Source: an uncultured Oscillospiraceae bacterium (GTDB taxonomy: Bacteria; Bacillota; Clostridia; Oscillospirales; Ruminococcaceae). Taken from it: a stretch of 23,529 bases of DNA. Shown here in pieces: positions 8,807 to 17,507 of this stretch. The stretch covers positions 1 to 23,529 of the forward strand of contig USNZ01000002.1 in assembly GCA_900556255.1 (NCBI GenBank), written 5' to 3'. The notes below the pieces were generated by a model that was not told the DNA's origin, did not search any database, and saw only the letters and a list, made by a program, of their open reading frames with translations. Made by a program: the position numbers and the translations under genes. The number at the start of each line of letters is the position of its first letter. The stretch's first letter is position 1.

Positions 8807-8945
8807 CGTTTTCGCGTTAGTGCTCTGCGTCCCGTTTTTCCACTGTCTTAAAACCGACGCCGACTCCGGCGCCGGATGAAAGAAAACGCCTGTTTTCCCA
8901 GGGCCTTCCGGGGAGCAGGAAAAAACGTAATGGAGGTTACGAAAC
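8807..8945 (+). promoter_or_regulatory. Spacer before the binding-protein gene
   Basis: This 139-base gap is much longer than the 16-28 base gaps elsewhere in the operon. It contains a perfect ten-base palindrome CCGGCGCCGG and ends in a strong GGAGG site eight bases before the start codon. It may hold an RNA processing or stabilising element that raises binding-protein output. No clear promoter is visible. Confidence 0.3.
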
Positions 8946-10679
8946 ATGAAAAAGCTCACATCCCTCGTGCTGGCTACCGGCATGGTGCTGTCTCTGGCTG
9001 CCTGCGGCGGCTCCGGCAGCTCCACGGCTGCAAGCACCACCAACACCGATGGCAGCACTGCTACCACCGACACCGCTGCTGCGGACGAGTCGAACCTCGG
9101 CTATGAGTACGGCGAGCACTTCCACTCTGATGAGCCTGTCACCTACACGATGTTCTTCAACGACAACCCCGCCTATCCCATGAACGACAAGTGGATCAAC
9201 GAGGGCGTCTTTAAGGCCATCGAGGATGCCACCAACGTCCATCTGGAACTGACCGTCGTTGACAACTCCAACTACACCGATAAGGTTTCCTTGGCCGTTT
9301 CTTCCGGCACTTCCCCCTACATCATCCCCAAGATCTACACCGAAACTGCGTATGTCACCGGCGGCGGCGTTGTCCCCGTCTCCGACTATGTCCAGTATAT
9401 GCCCAACTACTCCAACTTCGTCGAGGAGTACAACATGCAGGACGACTTGGCCACCATCACGCAGGCTGACGGCAAGTACTACCGCCTGCCCGGCCTGAAG
9501 GAGACCGCTCTGCAGGATTACACCTTCCTCGTCCGCAAGGACATCTTTGACGCTGCCGGCTACGATGTCGCCGAGCTGGAAAAGGATTGGACCTGGGATA
9601 AGTTCGCCGACGTGTTGATCGGCGTCAAGAAGTACATGGTCGAGCAGGGCATGTGCGGCGAGAATGACTACATCTGGTCCGATATGTGGTGCGGCCAGAC
9701 CTCCGGTTACGGTCAGGGCGGCAACCTGCTGAAGCTGCTGGGTGCCTCCTACGATATCAACACCGGCTGGGCCATCACCACCAACTACGGTCTGGTCTAT
9801 GACCCCGACAGCGATTCCTTCGTTGACGGCTCTGTCTCCGACAAATACAAGCAGGCCTACACTGTCCTGCAGAAGCTCGTCCAGAACAAGGTCCTTGACC
9901 CCGAGACCTGGACCCAGGATGACGACACCGCGCTGAACAAGTTCTACCGCGGCGAGACCGTCATCATGTCCACCAACCGTGCCCAGTACGCCGTCCAGGA
10001 CGCCAAGGTCAAGGAGCAGCTGGGCGAGGGCAACTACGAGCTGTACCGCATCCTCACTCCCATCGGCACATCCGACTATCAGGCCGAGAACCAGCGCCTT
10101 GAGTGCGGTATCATGATCTCTTCCAACGCTCTGAAAGAGCTGGGCGAGGACGAGTTCATCAAGATGATGCGCTTTGTTGACTGGCTGTGGTACTCTGACG
10201 AGGGCCTGACCCTGACCAAGTGGGGCAAAGAGGGCGAGACCTACACCGTCACCGACGGCACCTACAGCCTGACCCCCGGTTACTACTGCAAAGGCCTGTC
10301 CATCGGACAGACCTCCGACGATCAGATCGACCTGCGTGAAGAGCTGGGCTACGCCTGCGGCAACTTCATGTATGGCGGCAACACCGAGCTGCTGACCAGC
10401 AACTTCACCGAGGATCTGCGTGACTTCTACGACCGTCAGGGCCAGTACCGCAAGCTGCGCCCGCTGGATCCCACCGTTACCTTCGACGAGGATCAGCTGG
10501 AGATGCTGAACCTGTGGGGCACCCCCATGACCGATACCGTCAACGCTTGGACCTGCAAGTTTGCCATGAATCAGGCCGACATCAACAACGATTGGGATAC
10601 CTACGTTGCTGAGGTCGAAGCCCAGAACATGCAGAACATTGTTGATATGTACAACGACACCTACAACGCAAGCAAGTAA
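8946..10679 (+). CDS. Extracellular oligosaccharide-binding lipoprotein (LplA-like)
   Basis: The substrate-capture subunit of the importer, 577 aa, anchored to the outer face of the membrane. It starts with a lipoprotein signal (MKKLTSLVLATGMVLSLAAC), with lipidated Cys20 followed by a Gly/Ser/Thr-rich linker to about residue 50. The remainder has the size and aromatic pattern of the large (~550 aa) LplA/YtcQ type extracellular binding proteins, for example TYTMFFNDNPAYPMNDKWIN and CGIMISSNALKELGEDEF. It follows the two permease genes and ends just before a strong terminator/attenuator, suggesting the importer genes are made in greater amounts than the genes downstream. The substrate is inferred from the xylan-degrading neighbours. 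Confidence 0.92.
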   Translation: MKKLTSLVLATGMVLSLAACGGSGSSTAASTTNTDGSTATTDTAAADESNLGYEYGEHFHSDEPVTYTMFFNDNPAYPMNDKWINEGVFKAIEDATNVHLELTVVDNSNYTDKVSLAVSSGTSPYIIPKIYTETAYVTGGGVVPVSDYVQYMPNYSNFVEEYNMQDDLATITQADGKYYRLPGLKETALQDYTFLVRKDIFDAAGYDVAELEKDWTWDKFADVLIGVKKYMVEQGMCGENDYIWSDMWCGQTSGYGQGGNLLKLLGASYDINTGWAITTNYGLVYDPDSDSFVDGSVSDKYKQAYTVLQKLVQNKVLDPETWTQDDDTALNKFYRGETVIMSTNRAQYAVQDAKVKEQLGEGNYELYRILTPIGTSDYQAENQRLECGIMISSNALKELGEDEFIKMMRFVDWLWYSDEGLTLTKWGKEGETYTVTDGTYSLTPGYYCKGLSIGQTSDDQIDLREELGYACGNFMYGGNTELLTSNFTEDLRDFYDRQGQYRKLRPLDPTVTFDEDQLEMLNLWGTPMTDTVNAWTCKFAMNQADINNDWDTYVAEVEAQNMQNIVDMYNDTYNASK

Positions 10680-10694
10680 TTTGTTTGGAAACTG

Positions 10695-10711
10695 ACTGTC
10701 CCTGCGACAGT
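10695..10711 (+). other. Small inverted repeat after the binding-protein gene
   Basis: Perfect six-base arms ACTGTC and GACAGT around a five-base centre lie 16 bases after the stop codon. They may protect the 3' end of the importer mRNA or form part of the termination region with the larger hairpin at 10722-10761. Confidence 0.35.
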
Positions 10712-10721
10712 GATGCAACTG

Positions 10722-10761
10722 CCGGGGGCAGCCTCACGTAACAACATGGGGCTGCCCCCGG
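10722..10761 (+). terminator. Intra-operon terminator/attenuator
   Basis: Perfect 12-base arms, CCGGGGGCAGCC (10722-10733) and GGCTGCCCCCGG (10750-10761), surround a 16-base loop. They are followed by TTTGCTGTTT. The very stable stem with a broken T-run suggests partial termination between importer genes and GH2. About 130 bases of untranslated sequence follow before the next start codon, so an internal promoter there is possible, but I see no convincing one. Confidence 0.65.
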
Positions 10762-10894
10762 TTTGCTGTTTATGGTACGCAAGTACCGCGCCCCGGTGAC
10801 GGGGCGCACCGTGTGTGCCCGACACGGCCATGTCGGACCTGCACGGCACTTCCCGTCACATCCCCTTACCCTTATTAAAAAGGAGCTGTTCCTT

Positions 10895-13800
10895 ATGAAA
10901 CGCACCGATTTCAGCGTCGACTGGCTGTTTGCCGCCTGCGCGCCGGATACCGAGCTACTGCCTTGGAACGCGCAGTTCACCCCCGTCGACCTGCCCCACG
11001 ATTGGCAGATTCGCCACGCGGACGATCTGTACCGCGATGGCACACTGTTCTACCGCAAATATTTCTTTGTCACCGATGTACCCGGCACCCGCCGCATGCT
11101 TTGGTTCGGCGGGGCCTACATGGATACGACCGTTTTCGTCAACGGCACCGAAGTCGGCCAATGGAAGTACGGCTACACATCGTTCTGGTTCGACATCACC
11201 GACGCGCTGCATGAGGGCCAGAACGAGGTTCTTGTCCGCTGCAATCTGCGCCACCCCAACTCCCGCTGGTACTCCGGTGCGGGCCTGTACCGCAATGTGG
11301 AACTGTGGGAGGCTCCCGACCTCCACTTGATGCCCGATGGACTGTATGTAGCTGCCAAAGAGGGCGACAACGGCGCTTGGACCGTGGCCGTCACTGCCGA
11401 GGCGGGTTCCGTCACCGCCGCCAGCACGGGCCACACGCTGACGCTGCATCTGACCGATGACAACGGCAGCCTTCTTGGCACTGCCGCCATCCCTGCCGAT
11501 GCATGGGCCGCTCTCCCCTCCCCCGATGGCTGGCGCACGGGCAAGGAAACCGCGATTTACAAAGCCTCGCACACCTTCACGCTGCAAGACCCCGCTTTGT
11601 GGGACTTGGACGCGCCGAGCTTCTACCACATTACGGCAGAGCTAACCGGCGCCGATGGCGTTACCGACACACTAACCACCCGCTTTGGCTGCCGCACCAT
11701 CGAAGCCACACCCGACTGCGGGCTGCTGGTGAATCACAAGCGCGTTTTGATCAAGGGCGTCTGCATCCACCACGATTTCGGCTGTCTCGGTTCGGCGTTT
11801 GAGTACAGCGCCGCCAAGCGTCAGCTTGAAATCCTCAAGTCCATGGGGGTTAACAGCATCCGCACAGGTCACACACCGCCCGCGCCGCAGTTCATGGATC
11901 TGGCCGACGAGATGGGCATTTTGATGGATGTCGAGAGCTTCGACTGCTGGCGCAGCGGCAAGAACCCTTACGACTACGGCCGCTTCTTTGACGAGTGGCA
12001 GGAAAAGGATGTTGCTGCCTGGGTCCGCCGCGACCGCAACCACCCAAGCCTGCTGTTCTGGTGCATCGGCAACGAGATCTACGACACCCACGCGGGTTCC
12101 GAGGGCGCGGACACAATGCGGATGCTGCTGGCCGAGGTCGCCGCGCACGACCCTGCGCGCAACGGCATCCCAACGCTCGGTTCCAACTACATGCCGTGGG
12201 AAAATACACAGCACTGTGCCGATATCATCAAGGTCGCGGGCTATAATTACGGCGAGCGCCTCTACGCCAGCCACCACGAGAAGCACCCCGACTGGGTCAT
12301 CTACGGCAGTGAGACGTCGTCCATCGTGCAGAGCCGCGGCATCTACCACTTCCCGCTTTCGCAAAGCCTGCTGTCTGATGATGACCAGCAGTGCTCAAGC
12401 CTGGGCAACAGCCGCACAAGTTGGGGCGCGGAGAGCTGGGATGTCTGCCTGCAGAGCGAGCAGCGCTGGCCGTTCACGCTGGGGCAGTACCTTTGGACCG
12501 GGTGGGATTACATCGGCGAGCCGACACCTTACCACACGCGCAGCAGCTATTTCGGCACGATTGACACGGCAGGCTTCCCGAAGGACGCCTACTACGTTGT
12601 GCAGGCCGCGTGGCTCGACCCCAAAACACACCCAATGGTACACCTGTTCCCCTACTGGGACTTCAACGAAGGGCAACTGATTGATCTCTGCGCTTGCACC
12701 AACGCCCACAGCGTAGAACTGTTTGTGAACGGCGAGAGCCTTGGCCGCAAGGTGCTGGACTCCGCCAAGGGCCGTACCGCCAGCTGGCAGGCAGCCTACC
12801 ACCCCGGCAGCGTCAAGGTCGTAGCCTACGATGAAAACGGCAAGGTCGTGGCAACCGACGAGCAGGATTCCTTCGATGACAGCGCTATGGTCTGCCTGCA
12901 GGCTGACCGCAAGACGATTTCCGGCGATGGCCGTGAGCTTGCGTTTATTACAATCACAACCCGCGACAAGAACGGCAACCCTGTGCGCAACGCGAACGAC
13001 CGCGTGACGGTCCACGTAAATGGCGCGGGTGTGCTGGTGGGCCTTGACAACGGCGACAGCGCCGACCCCGACGAATACCAGACCGACAGCCGCCGCCTTT
13101 TCAGCGGCATGCTGCTGGCCGTTGTGGCGGGCAATGGCCGCACCGGCACGATTACCGTGGATGTCACGGCCCCCGGCCTGCGCCCTGCAGTGCTGACGCT
13201 GAACGCCGCCCCGTTTGAAGGCCCCGTCCGCCGCCGTCTGCCGCCGCTGACCTTCGGCGGCAGCACGCAGGAAATCCCTGTGCGCAAGCTGACCCTGACC
13301 GCCGAGCGCACAGCGCTGGACAAGGAGCACCCCGTAACGCACATCACCGCCGCACGCCGGCCTGCAGCAGCAACCTTCACCGACATCGAGTGGCAGTTGA
13401 CCGACGACAAGGGTGTCCCCGCCGTGAACGCGGCCATGCAGCCAGACGGTGACGTACTGACGGTGACCGCCCTGGGCGATGGCACACTGCGGGTTCGCGC
13501 CCTGGTGCGCAACGGCCACGATGCGCCGCAGCTGATCTCCCAATTGGAGTTGTCCATCTCTGGCGTCGGTCAGCTGCACAAGAACCCTTATGAATTTATC
13601 TCGGCCAGCCGTTTTGATGCGTCCTTCGGCGACATCGGCAACGGCAATGAGCGCGGCGTTTCCACCTCCCGCACGGGCCGCAGCTGGGTGCTGTTCGATG
13701 ATATCGACTTTGGCCCCGATGGTGCAGATACGGTGGAGCTGCCAATCTTTGCGCTGGACGGAGAACCGACGACCTTCCGCTTCTGGGACGGCGAGCCCTA

Positions 13801-14341
13801 CGCCGAGGGCAGTACAATGATCGGCGAGCGCGTCTACCACAAGCCCAAGCAGTGGAACGTCTACCAGCCCGACACCTTCAAGCTGGACAAGCTCCTGCGC
13901 GGCATCGGCAGGTTTGCCGTGGAGCTGAACGTGAAGGTCCACATCAAGGGCTTTACCTTCACCCGTCATTCTCGCGCATGGGATACCCTGGCTGCGGGCG
14001 CGTGCGATGCCGTCTATGGCGATTCCTTTACCCGCGACGGGTCGCGTGTGCTGGGCATCGGCAACAATGTCTCGCTGCTGTTTGACCGCATGGACTTTGG
14101 CGAGACCGGCTGCTGCGGCATCCGCATTACGGGCCGCAGCCCGTTGCCCGCCAACACGGTGCATCTGATGTTTGCCGCTGCAGATGGCGGTGAGACCGAG
14201 CGCCGTGTGGTCGAGTTTGGCCCACAGGCCGATTGGGGCGAACAAACCTTCACGTTTGAGCCCGTCACGGGGGCGCGGCAGGTCACGTTCCTCTTCCTGC
14301 CCGGCACGCAGTTTGACTTTGATTCCTTTACATTTATTTGA
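10895..14341 (+). CDS. GH2 glycoside hydrolase, beta-galactosidase-like, multi-domain
   Basis: A large (1148 aa) intracellular GH2 enzyme that removes a terminal sugar from imported oligosaccharides. Domain order by eye: sugar-binding jelly roll (1-170, LPHDWQIRHADD and MDTTVFVNGTEVG), immunoglobulin-like linker, TIM barrel with acid/base Glu394 in CIGNEIYD and probable nucleophile Glu473 in IYGSETSS, then a DUF4982-like domain (about 582-652). An invasin/Ig-like domain (from ~658) and a C-terminal carbohydrate-binding-like beta-sandwich (~1040-1148) follow. The start at 10895 has AGGAG nine bases upstream. An upstream extension to 10763 is open but has no ribosome binding site and overlaps the attenuator region. 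In a glucuronoxylan locus the target could be galactosyl or arabinosyl decoration. Beta-galactosidase is the nearest general label, and the true linkage is unknown. Confidence 0.85.
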   Translation: MKRTDFSVDWLFAACAPDTELLPWNAQFTPVDLPHDWQIRHADDLYRDGTLFYRKYFFVTDVPGTRRMLWFGGAYMDTTVFVNGTEVGQWKYGYTSFWFDITDALHEGQNEVLVRCNLRHPNSRWYSGAGLYRNVELWEAPDLHLMPDGLYVAAKEGDNGAWTVAVTAEAGSVTAASTGHTLTLHLTDDNGSLLGTAAIPADAWAALPSPDGWRTGKETAIYKASHTFTLQDPALWDLDAPSFYHITAELTGADGVTDTLTTRFGCRTIEATPDCGLLVNHKRVLIKGVCIHHDFGCLGSAFEYSAAKRQLEILKSMGVNSIRTGHTPPAPQFMDLADEMGILMDVESFDCWRSGKNPYDYGRFFDEWQEKDVAAWVRRDRNHPSLLFWCIGNEIYDTHAGSEGADTMRMLLAEVAAHDPARNGIPTLGSNYMPWENTQHCADIIKVAGYNYGERLYASHHEKHPDWVIYGSETSSIVQSRGIYHFPLSQSLLSDDDQQCSSLGNSRTSWGAESWDVCLQSEQRWPFTLGQYLWTGWDYIGEPTPYHTRSSYFGTIDTAGFPKDAYYVVQAAWLDPKTHPMVHLFPYWDFNEGQLIDLCACTNAHSVELFVNGESLGRKVLDSAKGRTASWQAAYHPGSVKVVAYDENGKVVATDEQDSFDDSAMVCLQADRKTISGDGRELAFITITTRDKNGNPVRNANDRVTVHVNGAGVLVGLDNGDSADPDEYQTDSRRLFSGMLLAVVAGNGRTGTITVDVTAPGLRPAVLTLNAAPFEGPVRRRLPPLTFGGSTQEIPVRKLTLTAERTALDKEHPVTHITAARRPAAATFTDIEWQLTDDKGVPAVNAAMQPDGDVLTVTALGDGTLRVRALVRNGHDAPQLISQLELSISGVGQLHKNPYEFISASRFDASFGDIGNGNERGVSTSRTGRSWVLFDDIDFGPDGADTVELPIFALDGEPTTFRFWDGEPYAEGSTMIGERVYHKPKQWNVYQPDTFKLDKLLRGIGRFAVELNVKVHIKGFTFTRHSRAWDTLAAGACDAVYGDSFTRDGSRVLGIGNNVSLLFDRMDFGETGCCGIRITGRSPLPANTVHLMFAAADGGETERRVVEFGPQADWGEQTFTFEPVTGARQVTFLFLPGTQFDFDSFTFI

Positions 14342-14352
14342 GGCAACTACCT

Positions 14353-15471
14353 ATGAACCACGAAATTTATGCGGACCATGCCGCCACCGCGCCCATTGAG
14401 CCGCTGGCGCTGGAGGCCATGTATACCGCTTACCAAGAGTACGCGAACCCCGCCGCACTCTACCGCAGCGCCCTGCACACCAAGCAGACCGTGGAAAAAG
14501 CACGGCTGACCGTGGCGGAAAATCTGGGCTGCACCCCCGACCATATATTTTTCACCTCCGGCGGCAGCGAGAGCAACACCTGGGCCATCCGTGGTACGGT
14601 GCCGCAGGGCGGCCATGTGGTCACAACGCCCATCGAGCACCACTCGGTTCTGAACGCCTGCGCGTCAATCCGGGACGACGGCGGCCGCATGACAACGCTG
14701 GAGGTTGACGGGTTCGGCCGCGTTGTACCTGAGAGCTTGACCCGCGCCCTGGCGGCCCACCCCAACCTGGTCAGCTTGCAGTACGCCAACAACGAGGTAG
14801 GCGTTGTACAGAACATCCCCGCGCTGGCAGCGCTCTGCCGTGAGGCGGATGTGCTGCTGCACGTTGACGCTGTGCAGGCTGCGGGACACCTGGCCATCCC
14901 GCTGGACGGCATCGATTTTCTGTCGGCATCGGCCCACAAGTTCGGCGGGCCGAAGGGCATCGGCTTCTTGTATGTGCGCGAGCCTCGCAAACTGCGCCCG
15001 CTGATTTACGGCGGCAGTCAACAGTACGGCCTGCGCCCCGGCACTGAGCCCGCAGCGCTGATTGCGGGCTTGGCCGCAGCGTTCAAGGTCACCTGCGCCG
15101 AGCGCCGCCAGCGCACTGCCAAAAAGCGTGCCCTGGCCGAGGAGTTTTGGCAGACGCTGCATGCTGCCCGGCCCGAAGCACGGCTGCACACCCCTGCGGA
15201 CGGCCTGCCGGGCCTGCTGAGCGTTGGCCTACCCGGCCGCAGCGGCCAGCGGCTGACCTACCAGCTGGATGTAGCCGGGGTCAGTGTCTCCCCCGGCGCA
15301 GCGTGCGACAACCGCGGCGTGCAGGAGCCCTCCCACGTTTTGATGGCTCTGGGCGGCACTGCGGCCGAGGATGCGCTGTCGACCTTACGTTTCAGCTTCG
15401 GCAGTGCGAACCGCCCCGGCGACGGCAAAGAAGCTGCGGAACGGCTGATAAAAATTCTGGAACAACAATAA
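14353..15471 (+). CDS. NifS/IscS-like cysteine desulfurase (PLP-dependent, class V)
   Basis: A 372-residue aminotransferase class V protein. The N-terminus IYADHAATAPIEPLALEAM matches the NifS/IscS start (YxDxAATTP). Other visible motifs are FTSGGSESNTWAI, the cofactor-contacting PIEHHSV, HVDAVQAAGH, the Schiff-base Lys196 in SASAHKFGGPKG, and the sulfur-carrying Cys318 in VSPGAACDNRG. Both catalytic residues are present, so it should convert cysteine to alanine plus persulfide sulfur. Its position is odd: it sits between two glycosidase genes with 11 bases after GH2 and a GAGG site nine bases before ATG. No Fe-S scaffold or tRNA-thiolation gene is adjacent. It may simply be a passenger in the operon. 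The TTG at 14338 is a weaker alternative start overlapping the GH2 stop. Confidence 0.88.
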   Translation: MNHEIYADHAATAPIEPLALEAMYTAYQEYANPAALYRSALHTKQTVEKARLTVAENLGCTPDHIFFTSGGSESNTWAIRGTVPQGGHVVTTPIEHHSVLNACASIRDDGGRMTTLEVDGFGRVVPESLTRALAAHPNLVSLQYANNEVGVVQNIPALAALCREADVLLHVDAVQAAGHLAIPLDGIDFLSASAHKFGGPKGIGFLYVREPRKLRPLIYGGSQQYGLRPGTEPAALIAGLAAAFKVTCAERRQRTAKKRALAEEFWQTLHAARPEARLHTPADGLPGLLSVGLPGRSGQRLTYQLDVAGVSVSPGAACDNRGVQEPSHVLMALGGTAAEDALSTLRFSFGSANRPGDGKEAAERLIKILEQQ

Positions 15472-15500
15472 TTTTATTCACATATATAGGAGGTTTTACC

Positions 15501-17459
15501 ATGGCATTTACCAAGTGCTGGCTGGCATACCCGGAGATTAGGGGCTGCCATTGCGACGCGATTTCTCTGCATACCGAGCTGACGGGCGAAACCATCGACC
15601 GCGCCAAAGCAGAACTGGCCGAGGGCTTCAAGGGCCTGTACGGCGCAGCGCTGACCGAGGGCGACGACATCACCCTGGCGCTGGACATGGCCCTGGACCC
15701 TGAGGGTTACCGCTTGAAGGCCGCCGACGGCCATTGCACCATCGAGGGCGGCAGCGAAGTAGGCGTTTTGTACGGCGTTTTTGCACTGCTGCGCAATCTG
15801 CAGACTGCAGGCAAGGCGTGGGCGCAGTTCACCGCCGATGAGGAGAAGGCACCATCCAACCGCCTGCGCATGCTGAACCACTGGGACAACATGGACGGCA
15901 GCATTGAGCGCGGCTACTCCGGCGATTCCTTCTTTTTCAAAGATTCCGAAATTCTAATCGATGTACCGCGTTTGACGGCTTACGCCCGTATGCTCGCGTC
16001 CGTGGGCATCAACGGCATCACAATCAATAACGTCAACGTCAAGGACGCCGCCAGCTGGCTCATCACCGACCGCTACTTCGGCGCCCTGCAGGAGTATCTG
16101 AAAATCTTCACCCCCTACGGCGTCAAGCTGTATCTGAGCATCAACTTTGCCGCCCCGATGGAGCTGGGCGGCATGGACTCCGCCGACCCCTGCGACCCCG
16201 CCGTGGCCAAGTGGTGGGCGGATAAGGCCCAGGAGGTCTGGGCAAACCTGCCCGGCCTGGGTGGTTTCCTGGTAAAGGCCGACTCCGAGGGCCGCCCCGG
16301 CCCCTTCACCTACGGTCGCAACCAGGCCGACGGCGCAAACATGCTGGCCGATGCCGTGGCCCCCTGCGGCGGTCACATTGTCTGGCGTTGTTTCGTCTAC
16401 AACTGCCAGCAGGATTGGCGCAATACCAAGATTGACCGCGCCCGCGCAGGCTACGACTATTTTATGCCGCTGGACGGCACCTTCCGCGACAACGTCACGC
16501 TGCAAATCAAGAACGGCCCCATGGACTTCCAGGTGCGCGAACCGGTCTCCCCGCTGATTGGCGGCCTGCAGCACACCCACATTGCCGTGGAGTTCCAAAT
16601 TGCGCAGGAGTACACGGGCCAGCAGCGCCACGTCTGCTACTTGATGCCCTGGTTCCGCCAGATTTTGGACTTCGACATGCACACCCGCCCGAACGGCGAC
16701 GCCCATGTGCGTGCGCTGATCCAAGGCGCGGGCAACGGAATGGTGGCCGTGACCAACACCGGTAACGATGAAAACTGGACCGGCCACGATCTGGCCGCTG
16801 CGAACCTCTACGGATTCGGCCGCTTGAGCTATGACACCACGCTGGACCCCGCCGTGATTGCCGGCGAGTGGCTGCGGCTGACCTTCGGCAACAATGAGCC
16901 TGTGGAAAAGACGCTGCACCGCATTTTGATGCAGTCCTGGCCCACCTATGAGAAATACAACGCCCCCCTGGGCGTGGGCTGGATGGTCAACCCCAACTAC
17001 CACTACGGCCCCAACGTTGACGGTTATGAGTACAGCCGCTGGGGCTGCTACCACCGCGCCTCCTTCGACGGCATTGGCATTGACCGCTCGCCCACGGGCA
17101 GCGATTACTGCCACCAGTACGCCCCCGAACTGGCCGAAATGTACGCCAATGTGGAGACCTGCCCCGAAGAGCTGCTGCTCTTCTTCCACCACATGCCGTA
17201 CAACTATGTGCTCAAGAGCGGCAAAACGATCCTGCAGCACATCTACGACACCCACTTCGAGGGTGCCGAGGACGCCGCGCGGTTCTATGACGAGGTTGTG
17301 ACGCTGAAGCCTTACCTGGATCCTGCCGTGTACGCCCGCCTGGAGGCACGCTTTGCCCACCAGAAGGAGCACGCCTGTGAGTGGCGCGATGTCATCAACA
17401 CCTACTTCTACCGCAAAACGGGCATCGGCGATGCCCACGGCCGCAAAATTTACGAATAA
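15501..17459 (+). CDS. aguA: GH67 alpha-glucuronidase
   Basis: The enzyme removes (4-O-methyl-)glucuronic acid from the non-reducing terminal xylose of short glucuronoxylan fragments, inside the cell. The GH67 signatures are unmistakable: NRLRMLNHWDNMDGSIERGY, GFLVKADSEGRPGPFTYGR and ADGANMLADAVAPCGG. Glu263 (ADSEG), Asp342 (NGPMDFQ) and Glu370 (QIAQEY) have exactly the spacing of the catalytic Glu285, Asp364 and Glu392 of Geobacillus AguA. At 652 residues it is close to the family's usual 680 or so and lacks a signal peptide. The start at 15501 follows a consensus AGGAGG seven bases away; the frame is open much further upstream but overlaps the desulfurase gene. It is the last gene of the operon, ending directly before a bidirectional terminator. 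It is the strongest evidence that the locus is for glucuronoxylan. Confidence 0.95.
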   Translation: MAFTKCWLAYPEIRGCHCDAISLHTELTGETIDRAKAELAEGFKGLYGAALTEGDDITLALDMALDPEGYRLKAADGHCTIEGGSEVGVLYGVFALLRNLQTAGKAWAQFTADEEKAPSNRLRMLNHWDNMDGSIERGYSGDSFFFKDSEILIDVPRLTAYARMLASVGINGITINNVNVKDAASWLITDRYFGALQEYLKIFTPYGVKLYLSINFAAPMELGGMDSADPCDPAVAKWWADKAQEVWANLPGLGGFLVKADSEGRPGPFTYGRNQADGANMLADAVAPCGGHIVWRCFVYNCQQDWRNTKIDRARAGYDYFMPLDGTFRDNVTLQIKNGPMDFQVREPVSPLIGGLQHTHIAVEFQIAQEYTGQQRHVCYLMPWFRQILDFDMHTRPNGDAHVRALIQGAGNGMVAVTNTGNDENWTGHDLAAANLYGFGRLSYDTTLDPAVIAGEWLRLTFGNNEPVEKTLHRILMQSWPTYEKYNAPLGVGWMVNPNYHYGPNVDGYEYSRWGCYHRASFDGIGIDRSPTGSDYCHQYAPELAEMYANVETCPEELLLFFHHMPYNYVLKSGKTILQHIYDTHFEGAEDAARFYDEVVTLKPYLDPAVYARLEARFAHQKEHACEWRDVINTYFYRKTGIGDAHGRKIYE

Positions 17460-17461
17460 TT

Positions 17462-17507
17462 AAAAAGTGCGCCGCCGCGTGGAACTTTCACGCGGCGGCG
17501 CTTTTTT
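17462..17507. terminator. Bidirectional terminator between GH67 and AraC genes
   Basis: Perfect 13-base G+C-rich arms at 17469-17481 and 17489-17501 enclose a seven-base loop. TTTTTT follows on the plus strand, and the AAAAA at 17462-17466 gives a T-run on the minus strand. It serves both convergent genes, and the AraC stop codon lies within the plus-strand T-run. Confidence 0.93.

Noticed and set aside
8937..10718. 593-codon minus-strand frame
   Set aside because: It mirrors the binding-protein gene. Its composition (Val, Gly, Leu, Asp-rich without motifs) is typical of antisense translation of G+C-rich genes.
12395..14245. 616-codon open frame on the minus strand
   Set aside because: It is an antisense shadow of the GH2 gene caused by G+C-rich codon use. 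It has no family motifs, and the plus strand has clear catalytic motifs.
15147..15500. N-terminal extension of the GH67 protein
   Set aside because: It overlaps the desulfurase gene out of phase; ATG 15501 has a consensus AGGAGG site and the protein is then of normal family length.
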